Of a stretch of DNA of 47,325 nucleotides, positions 34,685 to 43,748 are shown piece by piece. Location of the stretch: positions 1 to 47,325 of the forward strand of contig NZ_ADGQ01000019.1 in assembly GCF_000147675.1 (NCBI RefSeq), read 5' to 3'. Each line of letters opens with the position of its first letter. The stretch's first letter is position 1. The DNA comes from Peptostreptococcus stomatis DSM 17678 (lineage in GTDB: Bacteria > Bacillota > Clostridia > Peptostreptococcales > Peptostreptococcaceae). The translations under genes and the position numbers were made by a program. The notes beneath the pieces are model-generated. The model saw only the letters and a list, made by a program, of their open reading frames with translations. It was not told the DNA's origin and made no database searches.

Positions 34685-35854
34685 CTACTTATTTTCCAAA
34701 AACTCCTGTGGAATTATACTCTTGACTATATTCCTATAATTTTCAAGGTGGTAAGCCCCATTTCCGTACATTTCTATGTGCCTGTTAGCCAGGTCTTTTG
34801 GGTACTTGTCCATCCTGTAGACAGAACCATCAAGCCCATACTGGTTTCTCTCCAAATGGAATACTAGTGGAACAAACTTGGGCTTGTCTATATACTTTTT
34901 ATCGCCATCCTTGACAAAATCAAAGGTAGCCATACCCTCTAGGTAGGTAATAGGGGTCAACATATTATGGACAAAGTTACCTGTACCATAATATACCAGG
35001 GTCTTCTTTTTGTCCTGGTTTTCCAACCACTTAACCGTCTGAATCTTGTGAGCATGGCTTCCCAATACCACATCAACACCCAGGTCACTAAAAAGTTTTG
35101 AATACTTCTTTTGTGTATAATCTAGGGCTTGAATCCCTTCTTCTCCCCAATGACAGGATACTAGTATAAAGTCAACCTTGTCTTTTATATTAGCTATATC
35201 CTTTCTTATCTTATCCTCATTGAGATAGGAAACCCTATAGTCTGTATCTGGAATAATACCATTAGTACCATATGTATAACATAAAAAACCGACCTTTATA
35301 CCCTTCTTATCGATGATAAGAGGCCTATCCCTATCTTCTTGGGATAAAAAGACACCTGTATGGTAGACATCAGTCTGGTCCCATAGTTTTATTGACTCAG
35401 GAATAGCCCAAGACCCCTTGTCAAGTGAATGATTGTTGGCCATATTAACCATATTAAAGCCAGCCCTGGTCAAGGCAGGTATCATGGCCTGGGGTGTATT
35501 GAACTTTGGATAGGTACTAATCCCAAATTTATCTCCCGCTATAATGGACTCCTGGTTAATATACTTGAGGTCATACTGGTCCAAGTCCGGCCTTATATTT
35601 TCATATAGGTGGTCAAAATCATACTGGCCATCACCAAAAACGCCCTTGCGCCTATCAGCTGCATTATAAATAGAGTCGTGGATAAGATTATCCCCAACAC
35701 CTGCAAACCTGAGCCTCTTAACAGCTGATTCCTGGTCACGAACCTTCTTTTGTGAACTGATTTCCGTTTGAAAAAAATACGTCACTGATAAGAAAAATAT
35801 TAATACTATACCAAGAGATAGGAATATAAAGTTCTTTTCGTTTTTAAAATTCAT
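34685..35854 (-). CDS. CapA-family poly-gamma-glutamate-type phosphoesterase, membrane-anchored
   Basis: 389 residues. An N-terminal anchor (FIFLSLGIVLIFFLSVTYFF) puts the catalytic domain outside the cell. The CapA/PgsA calcineurin-like motifs are LRFAGVGDNLIHD, NMANNHSLDKG, SCHWGEEG and LGSHAHKIQ. Family members take part in poly-gamma-glutamate capsule synthesis or anchoring, but no capB or capC is nearby, so the substrate is open. The ATG at 35854 has GGGTGG before it. Transcribed before the M29 aminopeptidase. Confidence 0.9.
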   Translation of the reverse strand: MNFKNEKNFIFLSLGIVLIFFLSVTYFFQTEISSQKKVRDQESAVKRLRFAGVGDNLIHDSIYNAADRRKGVFGDGQYDFDHLYENIRPDLDQYDLKYINQESIIAGDKFGISTYPKFNTPQAMIPALTRAGFNMVNMANNHSLDKGSWAIPESIKLWDQTDVYHTGVFLSQEDRDRPLIIDKKGIKVGFLCYTYGTNGIIPDTDYRVSYLNEDKIRKDIANIKDKVDFILVSCHWGEEGIQALDYTQKKYSKLFSDLGVDVVLGSHAHKIQTVKWLENQDKKKTLVYYGTGNFVHNMLTPITYLEGMATFDFVKDGDKKYIDKPKFVPLVFHLERNQYGLDGSVYRMDKYPKDLANRHIEMYGNGAYHLENYRNIVKSIIPQEFLENK

Positions 35855-35978
35855 TTGATCCACCCGTTTCATTATTATTTAAGTATTTTCCTAAGCTTCT
35901 CAGTACATTATATCACAAGAACCTGTATATCTCTATACGAGTGAAGACAAGATATTATTTTAAATTAACATTTTCAGG

Positions 35979-36012
35979 GAAAAAAAGCGACCAGGCCTTT
36001 GGCTTGGTCGCT
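35979..36012 (-). terminator. Terminator of the hemerythrin operon
   Basis: AGCGACCAAGCC pairs with GGCCTGGTCGCT (one G-U) on the minus strand, followed by TTTTTTT. Confidence 0.9.
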
Positions 36013-36098
36013 GAAAGAGTAAATGGGAGGTTACCCTTCTTAAATTTGACTACTAAATGTATTTTAATAACTTATATCTATATTATGATTATGGAATA

Positions 36099-36638
36099 CT
36101 AGCTTACTGACTCCAACCAAGATTCAAACCTATCTCTAGCCTGACCATCCCTTTCTTCAAAGGCCCTTGTCTCTTCATCGACCCTCTTCTTTAGGTCATC
36201 GCTTAATTCTCTTATGGCAAAAGTATATACTACCCTGTCTTCCTTATCTATATGCCTAGCCAAAAGATCTCCATAGGCAACCGCATTGGCTATAATGTCC
36301 AGCTTGTACATATCATCCTGGCTCTTTTCATAATTATTCAAGGCCTCTTCTAGGTTAGCCATAAAGAGCCTGCCTAGGTCGTGTTCAACCAACATTCCCT
36401 GCCTGATTAACTTTTCTGCAACAGGTGGAAGCTCATCTACCATTATCTTAAATAGGACTTCTTCCTCCTTGCCGTGGTGGTGCTTATCAGCATAATTTCT
36501 TGCAAAATCTATATACTGTCTAAACTTATCTATTTCAACAGCCTTGCCATCAAGGATATCCTTACAGCTAGACTTCATTATTCCTACAAATTTCAATATA
36601 TTCTGGTGTTCTGCCACCAAAAGGTCTATACCGTACAT
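36099..36638 (-). CDS. Hemerythrin-domain protein
   Basis: 179 residues, four-helix bundle with the di-iron ligands visible: H11 (AEHQNI), H53-H55 and E58-E60 (DKHHHGKEEEV), H86 (VEHDLGR), H129 and E133 (RHIDKEDRV). This is the arrangement found in ScdA/RIC di-iron repair proteins, which have a Cys-containing N-terminal domain fused to hemerythrin. Here the Cys domain is encoded separately two genes upstream. The ATG at 36638 has AGGAGG before it and is 1 bp from the stop of the preceding gene. Likely role: sensing or repair under oxygen or nitric oxide stress. Confidence 0.92.
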   Translation of the reverse strand: MYGIDLLVAEHQNILKFVGIMKSSCKDILDGKAVEIDKFRQYIDFARNYADKHHHGKEEEVLFKIMVDELPPVAEKLIRQGMLVEHDLGRLFMANLEEALNNYEKSQDDMYKLDIIANAVAYGDLLARHIDKEDRVVYTFAIRELSDDLKKRVDEETRAFEERDGQARDRFESWLESVS

Positions 36639-36639
36639 A

Positions 36640-37248
36640 TTATTTCCTCCTAAGTTCAAATTCATTTTCCCCATTCCATGTGTATGATATATCAGACTGA
36701 CCTAGCAGGCCTTCAATCACACTAGTCCTTATATGGTAAAAGTCCTTACTTGACCTACCATAAGGCTCCCAATAGTCTGCGTGGATGTCCAACCTATCTC
36801 TCCACCTGAATGAATCTTCAGTAGAGTCTAGCATTTCTTCTACCCTATCACATGGCATTCCGTTTAGCATCTTGCCTGCTATGGCCGGGTATACCTCTTC
36901 TATACTTAGGTCACTACCAAGATTGTGGTCCTGACCATACTGCCTTCCTATATTCTTAATATCCTCTATAGTAAATATATCTGACTTAATCGCCTCATCA
37001 ACCACAAAGGCAAGTCTCTTTTCAACTATAACTACTAGTGATTGTAGAGACCCATGTATATTTGTAGTATCTACTATTTCTTCCAAGCTACCCGCTGGCA
37101 CACCTGCCAAACTAAGGTCTAACTTCAGTTCTAGCTCATCATTACCAGTCTTTTCTCCTGCTGCCCTTACTATGGCATCAACCAAGCCCTCTTGGAACTT
37201 GATTTTGTTGTACATTATGTGGTGGATTGGTCCCAAAAATAAACTCAT
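36640..37248 (-). CDS. Unknown partner protein in the DUF1858/hemerythrin operon
   Basis: 202 residues, no family I can name. It begins MSLFLGPIHHIMYNKIKFQE, with paired His residues (8-9 region), and is mostly helical. A middle helix runs VVIVEKRLAFVVDEAIKSDI, followed by IKNIGRQYGQDHNLGSD, then one Cys (NGMPCDRVEEML) and a Trp/His-rich segment (SFRWRDRLDIHADYWEPYGR). Potential metal ligands (HH, QDH, HADYWE) suggest a cofactor-binding or substrate-handling protein. The ATG at 37248 has AGGAGGT before it. The gene starts 12 bp after DUF1858 and ends 1 bp before hemerythrin, so the three act together. Confidence 0.85.
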   Translation of the reverse strand: MSLFLGPIHHIMYNKIKFQEGLVDAIVRAAGEKTGNDELELKLDLSLAGVPAGSLEEIVDTTNIHGSLQSLVVIVEKRLAFVVDEAIKSDIFTIEDIKNIGRQYGQDHNLGSDLSIEEVYPAIAGKMLNGMPCDRVEEMLDSTEDSFRWRDRLDIHADYWEPYGRSSKDFYHIRTSVIEGLLGQSDISYTWNGENEFELRRK

Positions 37249-37260
37249 CTCTTCCACCTC

Positions 37261-37446
37261 CTACTTGCTGTTTAACTTAGCTAGTACATCTTCTACCTTT
37301 AGGCCATGTACCATACATGCATCCTCTAATGACTCCATCTGTGATGATGGGCAGCCTAGGCAGTGCATACCAAAGCTTGTTAGTATTTCGTATGCTCCTT
37401 CATTTTCCTTTAATACATTTCCTATTATAGTGTCTCTTGTTATCAT
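37261..37446 (-). CDS. DUF1858 redox-disulfide domain protein
   Basis: 61-residue protein of the DUF1858 family (the small domain often linked to hybrid-cluster protein). The signature is GMHCLGCPSSQMESLEDAC with C29 and C32 as a CxxC-like pair, followed by HGLKVEDVLAKLN. This family is related in shape to the ScdA N-terminal domain. First gene of the three-gene operon. GGAGAATAAG lies before the ATG. Confidence 0.93.
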   Translation of the reverse strand: MITRDTIIGNVLKENEGAYEILTSFGMHCLGCPSSQMESLEDACMVHGLKVEDVLAKLNSK

Positions 37447-37533
37447 AATCTTATTCTCCTTTTCATATATATAATTTATTTTGATTTTTTTATTATCTAG
37501 CTCCTTGCTATATACATATCATAAATCATTCCA

Positions 37534-37565
37534 TAAAAAAATTCGGTTGTATATGCAACCGAATT
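37534..37565 (-). terminator. Terminator of the anchored metallophosphoesterase gene
   Basis: AATTCGGTTG and CAACCGAATT form a perfect 10-bp stem with a six-base loop, followed by seven T on the minus strand. Confidence 0.9.
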
Positions 37566-37619
37566 AATCTTTTTTATATTTTTTTAATTATTCTACTTAT
37601 CCTACTTCTTGTACCTATC

Positions 37620-38936
37620 CTACTGGAAAATTTCCAACCTATTATGATCACTTATGGTATCAGTATATATGCTGTTCAAATATGATCCAGTAAAAGTTCT
37701 CTCGCAATAGTCCATCCACAACTTATAGGCAGGATTATCAAGGGACAGGTCCGGTCTCTTGTCTAGACTTCCTGAAAAATAATGTATGTTGGTATCTACC
37801 ATAAAGTCCATCATCATTTCCTTGTCTTCCTTGCTGAGGTCTAGCTTGGCCAACTGTTTTTCTGTCTGAAGCCTTGTACACCTGACAAAATACTCCCTAC
37901 TTGTATTTTCAAAATCTAAAAGGTCTGAGTCCTGGTGCTTATACTTTTTCATCCAATAGGCAACATCCAGGCTTTCCGTATGGTAGGTCATATTATTCCT
38001 CAGGTCCATATCCAGGACCCCATATAGGTTTGGGTAAAGACCCAGGCAGGCCAGGGCTATATCGTGGACCCTCTTATGCTCTGCCATATGCTGGATGTGC
38101 ATATGACCACTAAGGTTTATCCTAACATTATACTTGTTGTAGAGGTCTACCAGCCTGGAACTATTTGTAATCTTATAGCCAGCTATAAAGAGCTTGTTGT
38201 GGGCAAGTATATTTTGGTGGCTGACGCCAATGACCCTCATATTCATATCCTTGGCTTTTCTCAACCACTTTTCTATCCACCTGTAGCTAGAATTTGATAT
38301 GGTTTGGTCATTGCCCTTGGTAGAGGTTTCAACCATGATTAAGTGGCACTTATTGCCTAATTGATAGACATAGTTAAGGGACTTCTTGTCTCTTGAAACT
38401 ACATCAGGGTCATCCTTACCGTAACCATAGTCCTTGTATATTTCTTCAAATTCTTCAATAGTAACAGTCTCTACAGGCCTAGTAGCGTCGCCCTCAAAGG
38501 CCAGGGCCATTTCATTTTCAAGGTCGTGGTTGCCAGGTAGGACCAGGACCTTAATCCCCTTGTCCTTTAAAATCTTAAATTTATTGGCAAGACCTATATG
38601 GCTCTCTTTTTCCCCATTATAGGTCATATCACCACTTACAATAACCAGGTCCGGTTTTGTCCTTATCATTTCCAGGACAAAGGCATCCATTATCTGGTCT
38701 ATATACCTCATCATCTTCCCATCACTTTTCTCTATAGTATCAACAAAACTCTTGCCATAATCAGTAAGGCTTGGTGACAGGTAGTGGATGTCTGTTACAT
38801 GGACTATCTTTATATTCTTGTCATCTATTATACTCGTATTTAATCCGTTATTTTGGGTATTTGGTGACTTTTCCTTCCTGGATAAAACAAAAAATGCCAC
38901 CACTATTATTGCAACTAGTGTGATAAATATTACCAT
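37620..38936 (-). CDS. Membrane-anchored calcineurin-like metallophosphoesterase
   Basis: 438 residues. An N-terminal helix (VIFITLVAIIVVAFFVL) anchors the protein. The metallophosphoesterase motifs are complete: IVHVTDIHYLS, VIVSGDMTYNGE, LVLPGNHDLE, GVSHQNIL and LSGHMHIQHM. The C-terminal 130 residues are helical and family-specific. Substrate unknown. AGGTGGTAGT precedes the ATG. Single gene between tRNA-Arg and the hemerythrin operon. Confidence 0.92.
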   Translation of the reverse strand: MVIFITLVAIIVVAFFVLSRKEKSPNTQNNGLNTSIIDDKNIKIVHVTDIHYLSPSLTDYGKSFVDTIEKSDGKMMRYIDQIMDAFVLEMIRTKPDLVIVSGDMTYNGEKESHIGLANKFKILKDKGIKVLVLPGNHDLENEMALAFEGDATRPVETVTIEEFEEIYKDYGYGKDDPDVVSRDKKSLNYVYQLGNKCHLIMVETSTKGNDQTISNSSYRWIEKWLRKAKDMNMRVIGVSHQNILAHNKLFIAGYKITNSSRLVDLYNKYNVRINLSGHMHIQHMAEHKRVHDIALACLGLYPNLYGVLDMDLRNNMTYHTESLDVAYWMKKYKHQDSDLLDFENTSREYFVRCTRLQTEKQLAKLDLSKEDKEMMMDFMVDTNIHYFSGSLDKRPDLSLDNPAYKLWMDYCERTFTGSYLNSIYTDTISDHNRLEIFQ

Positions 38937-39017
38937 ACTACCACCTCCATATACTTAGGATATCACAAAAAACTTATTTTTTCTTATTTTTCTAGCAAGG
39001 CTATGCCTACTAGAATA

Positions 39018-39048
39018 TAAAAAACATGGTAGAAAAAAATCTACCATG
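39018..39048 (-). terminator. Terminator behind tRNA-Arg
   Basis: CATGGTAG and CTACCATG form a perfect stem on the minus strand, followed by TTTTTTA; it starts 7 bp after the tRNA. Confidence 0.88.
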
Positions 39049-39054
39049 CCTAAG

Positions 39055-39128
39055 TGCGCCCAGCGGGACTCGAACCCACAACCGCTTGATTCGTAGTCAA
39101 GAACTCTATCCAGTTGAGCTATGGGCGC
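39055..39128 (-). tRNA. tRNA-Arg (anticodon ACG)
   Basis: The minus strand folds with acceptor GCGCCCA/TGGGCGC and discriminator A; CCA is not encoded. The anticodon loop CTACGAA gives ACG, the tRNA whose A34 is edited to inosine by TadA (fused to TenI at 2063-3238). T loop TTCGAGT. 74 nt. Confidence 0.97.
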
Positions 39129-39275
39129 AAATTATCATACCATAAGATTATACCATAAATTTTTAAATCATACAAACAAAATCGACCAATAATTTTTGCT
39201 CCCAAACCGGCTATCTCCAGTCATTATATGATATAATAATATATTATGCAAAAATACTAAACATAGGAGGTTAGC

Positions 39276-40655
39276 ATGTTTATTGATGATACAATTGCAG
39301 CGATAGCCACTGCCCCTGGTCAAGGTGGTATCGGCATTATCAGGATAAGTGGACCTGATTCACTAAAAATTGCAAACAAGATATTCTCGCCCTTCCATAA
39401 GGGGTCAATCCTCGACTACCCTATCAGGACCCTTATCTATGGAAATATACTAGATGGCGATACAATTATAGATGAAGTACTCCTAGCCTATATGAAGGGA
39501 CCAAACTCTTATACAGCCGAAGATGTAATAGAAATCAACTGTCATGGTGGCTTTATATCAGTCAGGAAAATACTGGAACTAGTTCTAAAATCCGGTGCTA
39601 GAATGGCCCAGGAAGGTGAATTTACCAAGAGGGCATTTTTGAACGGAAGAATAGACCTGTCTCAGGCAGAGGCTGTCATAGATATAATAAATGCCAAGAC
39701 TGAGGAATCCCATAATGTTGCCCAGTCCCAGCTAGAGGGGACCCTATCAAAAAAGATAAGGAGCCTAAGAGACCAGATAACCGGCATCCTAGCCCAGCTA
39801 GAAGTAGCCATAGACTACCCTGAAGAAGACATAGAGTTTATAACCTACAAGGAACTGGTTGACCAGACAATAGATGTTAATAACCAGGTGAAAAAACTCT
39901 ACCAGACAGCAGATACGGGAAAAATACTCAGGGAGGGCCTAAAGACTGCCATCCTGGGTAAGCCAAATGTAGGTAAATCATCCCTGATGAACCTAATACT
40001 TGGAGAAGACAGGGCCATAGTAACAGACATTCCTGGTACTACCCGTGATGTAATAGAAGAATTTGTAAATATCAAGGGCATCCCCCTAAAGATAGTCGAC
40101 ACTGCCGGTATAAGGGCCACAGATGACCTGGTAGAAAAAATCGGCGTGGAAAAATCAAGAGAGCATATGAAGCTGGCAGATTTGGCCCTGGTAGTCCTAG
40201 ACTCATCTAGGCCCCTAGACCAGGAGGATATCCAGATCCTGGAAAACATAGACCAGGCCAAGTCCCTAGTAATTCTAAACAAGACGGACCTGGCTTGTCA
40301 GATGGATATAGAAAGCTTGAAATCATATGTAGACACAAAGAATATAATAAATATATCCGCCCTAAAGGGCCAGGGTATAGACCTCATCCATGACAGGATG
40401 GAAGACCTGGTATTTGAGGGTAAAATAAGTGATTCATCAGACCTGATGATTACAAATTCCAGACACAGGGATGCTATCTATAAGGCTATGGTATCAATAG
40501 GTGATGCTATCAATTCATTAAATGATAGGCTACCTTACGACTTTATCGAGGTAGACCTAAAGGATGCCTGGGATAGTCTGGGATGTATCAATGGAGATAC
40601 AATAGAAGAAGACCTGCTAGATACCATATTTAGCAACTTCTGTATAGGCAAGTAA
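39276..40655 (+). CDS. mnmE: tRNA modification GTPase MnmE
   Basis: With MnmG it makes the cmnm5 modification of wobble U34, 459 residues. The N-terminal folate domain starts DDTIAAIATAPGQGGIGIIR. The inserted G domain has GKPNVGKSSLMN, DTAG (VDTAGIR) and NKTD. The C-terminal CIGK carries the essential Cys. AGGAGGT precedes the ATG. The gene is directly upstream of mnmG. Confidence 0.98.
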   Translation: MFIDDTIAAIATAPGQGGIGIIRISGPDSLKIANKIFSPFHKGSILDYPIRTLIYGNILDGDTIIDEVLLAYMKGPNSYTAEDVIEINCHGGFISVRKILELVLKSGARMAQEGEFTKRAFLNGRIDLSQAEAVIDIINAKTEESHNVAQSQLEGTLSKKIRSLRDQITGILAQLEVAIDYPEEDIEFITYKELVDQTIDVNNQVKKLYQTADTGKILREGLKTAILGKPNVGKSSLMNLILGEDRAIVTDIPGTTRDVIEEFVNIKGIPLKIVDTAGIRATDDLVEKIGVEKSREHMKLADLALVVLDSSRPLDQEDIQILENIDQAKSLVILNKTDLACQMDIESLKSYVDTKNIINISALKGQGIDLIHDRMEDLVFEGKISDSSDLMITNSRHRDAIYKAMVSIGDAINSLNDRLPYDFIEVDLKDAWDSLGCINGDTIEEDLLDTIFSNFCIGK

Positions 40656-40684
40656 GAAGAAATTTTGAAAGGATTAAATAATAT

Positions 40685-42565
40685 ATGGAAAGATTTGAAG
40701 CGGGAAGCTACGATGTCATAGTCGTAGGTGCCGGCCATGCCGGATGTGAAGCCGCCTTGGCCAGTGCAAGAATGGGTATGAAGACCCTAATGATCACCCT
40801 GTCCCTGGATGCGGTAGCAGCCCTAGCCTGTAACCCATCAATAGGTGGAACTGGTAAGGGTCAGCTAGTCAAGGAAGTGGATGCCCTTGGTGGCCAGATG
40901 GGACTAAATATAGACGCTACATACATACAATCAAGAATATTAAATACGGCCAAGGGTCCAGCAGTCCACTCCCTAAGGGCCCAGACAGACAAAAACCTCT
41001 ACCACAGGGTTATGAAGGAAACTATAGAAAACCAGGAAAATCTGGACCTTATCATGGATGAGGTAGAAGAAATCCTCCATGAAGGAAAGAGGGTTACAGG
41101 TGTGGCTACCAGGTTGGGTTGTGAGTACAAGTCAAAGGCAACCATATTGGCAACCGGAGTCTACCTACAATCAACGATATTTATAGGCCATGATACCTTC
41201 AAGGAGGGTCCAAATGGACTTGGTTATGCAAAAAAACTAACCTATAACTTGAAAGAATTAGGCTTGGATATGAGGAGATTTAAGACCGGTACCCCAGCCA
41301 GGGTCCACAAGGACAGTATAGACTTCTCAGTCATGGACCCACAACCGGGGGATGAAAAGGTAGTACCATTTTCTTTTATGAATGAAAACATAGAAAGGGA
41401 CCAGATAACCTGCTACCTAACTAGGACTACTCCGGCCACAAAGAAATTAATAGAGGACAATATTACCAGGTCTGCCATGTACAGTGGAAATATAGAAGGA
41501 ACAGGACCTAGGTACTGTCCATCTATAGAAGACAAGATAGTCAAGTTCAACGACAAGGAAACCCACCAGCTCTTTATAGAGCCAGAAGGCCTGGACACAA
41601 AGGAAATGTATATCCAGGGTGTATCAACTAGTTTCCCCCTAGATATGCAGGTAAAAATGTACCGTTCTATTAAGGGTTTGGAAAATGTCAGATTGATGAG
41701 ACCGGCCTATGCCATAGAATATGACTGTATCAACCCTACCCAGTTAAAGCAGAACCTGGAGATCAAGGGCCTGGAAAATCTATTCTCAGCAGGCCAGTTC
41801 AATGGAACATCAGGCTACGAAGAGGCTGCTGCCCAGGGACTAATAGTCGGCATTAACGCAGTCCTAAAAATAAGGGGCCAAGAAGCCCTTATACTTGATA
41901 GGTCTGACGGCTACATAGGGGTCCTAATAGACGACCTGGTAACAAAGGGTACAAACGAACCTTATAGGATGATGACCTCAAGGGCTGAATACAGGCTATA
42001 CCTAAGGCAGGATAATGCCGATATGAGATTGACTCAAAAGGGTTATGATATAGGCCTGGTAAGTCAGGAAAGATATGACAGGTTCCTCAAGAAAAAGGCT
42101 GATGTAGACGCTGAAATAGAAAGGTTGAAAAATGATAGGATAACACCTAAGGAAATCAACCCTATCCTGGAGGAAAGGGGTATAGTTGGTTTAAACAACG
42201 GCCTGTCCCTGTATGAATTTTTAAAGAGGCCAGAGATAAACTATTCACTACTAGAAGAAGTTGGCAAGGGGTCAGACAAGGACCTATCCGATGAGGTCAA
42301 AGACCAGGCAGTAATAATGATAAAATACGAGGGCTATATCAGCAAACAGATGAAGCAGATAGACCAGTTTAGAAAGTTAGAAAAGAAAAAACTAAACCCT
42401 GACCTAGACTACGATGAAATCGACGGACTAAGGATAGAGGCTAGGCAAAAGCTAAATGCCATCAAGCCAACATCAATCGGTCAGGCTTCTAGAATATCCG
42501 GTGTATCACCTGCTGATATATCTGTATTACTAATATACCTAGAACAGGTAAGAAGAAAAAAATAG
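40685..42565 (+). CDS. mnmG: tRNA uridine-5-carboxymethylaminomethyl modification enzyme MnmG
   Basis: FAD-dependent partner of MnmE, 626 residues. The FAD site is [19 protein letters not shown] (11-29); [16 protein letters not shown] and [13 protein letters not shown] are family signatures; [18 protein letters not shown] is the late FAD motif. AAAGGA lies about 12 nt before the ATG. Confidence 0.98.
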   Translation: MERFEAGSYDVIVVGAGHAGCEAALASARMGMKTLMITLSLDAVAALACNPSIGGTGKGQLVKEVDALGGQMGLNIDATYIQSRILNTAKGPAVHSLRAQTDKNLYHRVMKETIENQENLDLIMDEVEEILHEGKRVTGVATRLGCEYKSKATILATGVYLQSTIFIGHDTFKEGPNGLGYAKKLTYNLKELGLDMRRFKTGTPARVHKDSIDFSVMDPQPGDEKVVPFSFMNENIERDQITCYLTRTTPATKKLIEDNITRSAMYSGNIEGTGPRYCPSIEDKIVKFNDKETHQLFIEPEGLDTKEMYIQGVSTSFPLDMQVKMYRSIKGLENVRLMRPAYAIEYDCINPTQLKQNLEIKGLENLFSAGQFNGTSGYEEAAAQGLIVGINAVLKIRGQEALILDRSDGYIGVLIDDLVTKGTNEPYRMMTSRAEYRLYLRQDNADMRLTQKGYDIGLVSQERYDRFLKKKADVDAEIERLKNDRITPKEINPILEERGIVGLNNGLSLYEFLKRPEINYSLLEEVGKGSDKDLSDEVKDQAVIMIKYEGYISKQMKQIDQFRKLEKKKLNPDLDYDEIDGLRIEARQKLNAIKPTSIGQASRISGVSPADISVLLIYLEQVRRKK

Positions 42566-42577
42566 AAAACTACTAAC

Positions 42578-42598
42578 AGGTCTTTAAATTAAAGACCT
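42578..42598. repeat. Palindrome between mnmG and rsmG
   Basis: AGGTCTTTAA and TTAAAGACCT face each other around one central base, 12 bp after the mnmG stop. A third AGGTCTTTA follows at about 42622. It may be a weak terminator or a processing hairpin. Confidence 0.45.
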
Positions 42599-42660
42599 AC
42601 TAGTAACTATAAGACATGAAAAGGTCTTTATTTGATGAATTTGGAGACTTGGAGGCTTAA

Positions 42661-43389
42661 ATGAATCAAAATATTGAAAACATAGAATTACTAAAAAAAG
42701 GACTGGCTGATTTTTCAATCCTGGTAGACGACTTAATGGTAGACAGGTTTGAAAAATACAGACAAATCCTGGTAGAATACAACCAGCATATGAACCTAAC
42801 AGGCATAACAGAGCAAAGAGAGGTCTATATCAAGCACTTTTTAGACTCTGTAGCCATCTTTAAAAACGGATATATTGGTGATGGCCTATCAGTTATAGAT
42901 GTTGGCACAGGGGCTGGTTTTCCAGGCCTGCCATTTAAAATTTGTAATCCAAATATCAGGCTAACCCTACTAGACTCTCTTAACAAGAGGATTAACTTCC
43001 TAAAGGCAGTTGGCCAAGAATTAGGCTTAGATGGAATAGACTATGTCCATGGCAGGGCTGAAGATATGGCCCATAAACCAGACCATAGGGAAAAGTACGA
43101 TATAGCAACAGCAAGGGCCGTAGCCAGTCTACCAGTTTTACTAGAACTGTGCGTCCCTTATGTAAGGCTTGGTGGCTTCTTTATCTGTCTGAAGGGACCT
43201 AGTGTAGATGCAGAATTAGAAGATGCTAAAAACGCCATGAAGATACTTGGTGTAAGGCTGGTTGAAAGGATAGATGTCAGCCTACCTGACCAGGAATTAA
43301 AGCATAATATACTGGTATTCAAAAAGGAAGAGCTCACTCCGGCTAAGTATCCAAGAAAGGCCGGTAAACCTTCTAAAAATCCACTTTAA
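42661..43389 (+). CDS. rsmG: 16S rRNA (guanine-527-N7)-methyltransferase
   Basis: SAM-dependent methyltransferase, 242 residues. MNLTGITEQREVYIKHFLDS and VIDVGTGAGFPGLPFKI (SAM site) are typical; AEDMAHKP and ATARAVASLPVLLELCVPY fit. GGAGGC precedes the ATG. Usually followed by parA/parB in Firmicutes; here it is followed by a presumably acquired segment. Confidence 0.97.
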   Translation: MNQNIENIELLKKGLADFSILVDDLMVDRFEKYRQILVEYNQHMNLTGITEQREVYIKHFLDSVAIFKNGYIGDGLSVIDVGTGAGFPGLPFKICNPNIRLTLLDSLNKRINFLKAVGQELGLDGIDYVHGRAEDMAHKPDHREKYDIATARAVASLPVLLELCVPYVRLGGFFICLKGPSVDAELEDAKNAMKILGVRLVERIDVSLPDQELKHNILVFKKEELTPAKYPRKAGKPSKNPL

Positions 43390-43420
43390 TTTATAGCTTT
43401 ATGTGTTGATATCCAAAATC

Positions 43421-43449
43421 TTGTAATTTTACCTATCTAATGATATAAT
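43421..43449 (+). promoter_or_regulatory. Candidate promoter after rsmG
   Basis: TTGTAA, 17-bp spacer, TATAAT. It may belong to the gene that once followed rsmG, or drive the DUF1254 gene. Confidence 0.55.
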
Positions 43450-43493
43450 ATATTATTAGCGATACAAATTGTTTTTAGAGAAAAAAAATAAAG

Positions 43494-43522
43494 TTGACAT
43501 AGAAATCATAGGCTCATATAGA
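43494..43522 (+). promoter_or_regulatory. Candidate promoter of the DUF1254 gene
   Basis: TTGACA (43494-43499), 17-bp spacer, TATAGA (43517-43522). It would give a leader of about 220 nt before the DUF1254 start. The 359-bp gap here has no convincing plus-strand gene; an opposite-strand frame ending at 43514 may be a gene remnant. Confidence 0.6.
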
Positions 43523-43748
43523 TATTACTAAACTAAACTCAAACTTGTTGTCGCTATCGAAGCCCATGTATAAAGCAATTCCGTAAAAGGCTTTGAATTC
43601 GTACATCTCATGCTTGCTATTGTCATAATGTGTGTGATAATGCTTGTTTGTGAACAGTAGGTCGGATAATGAGCTTATTTTATGCAAATATATGCTTATG
43701 TGTGAGTTTACACAAAAACTAATATGAAATATTAAGGGGGATTTTAAG

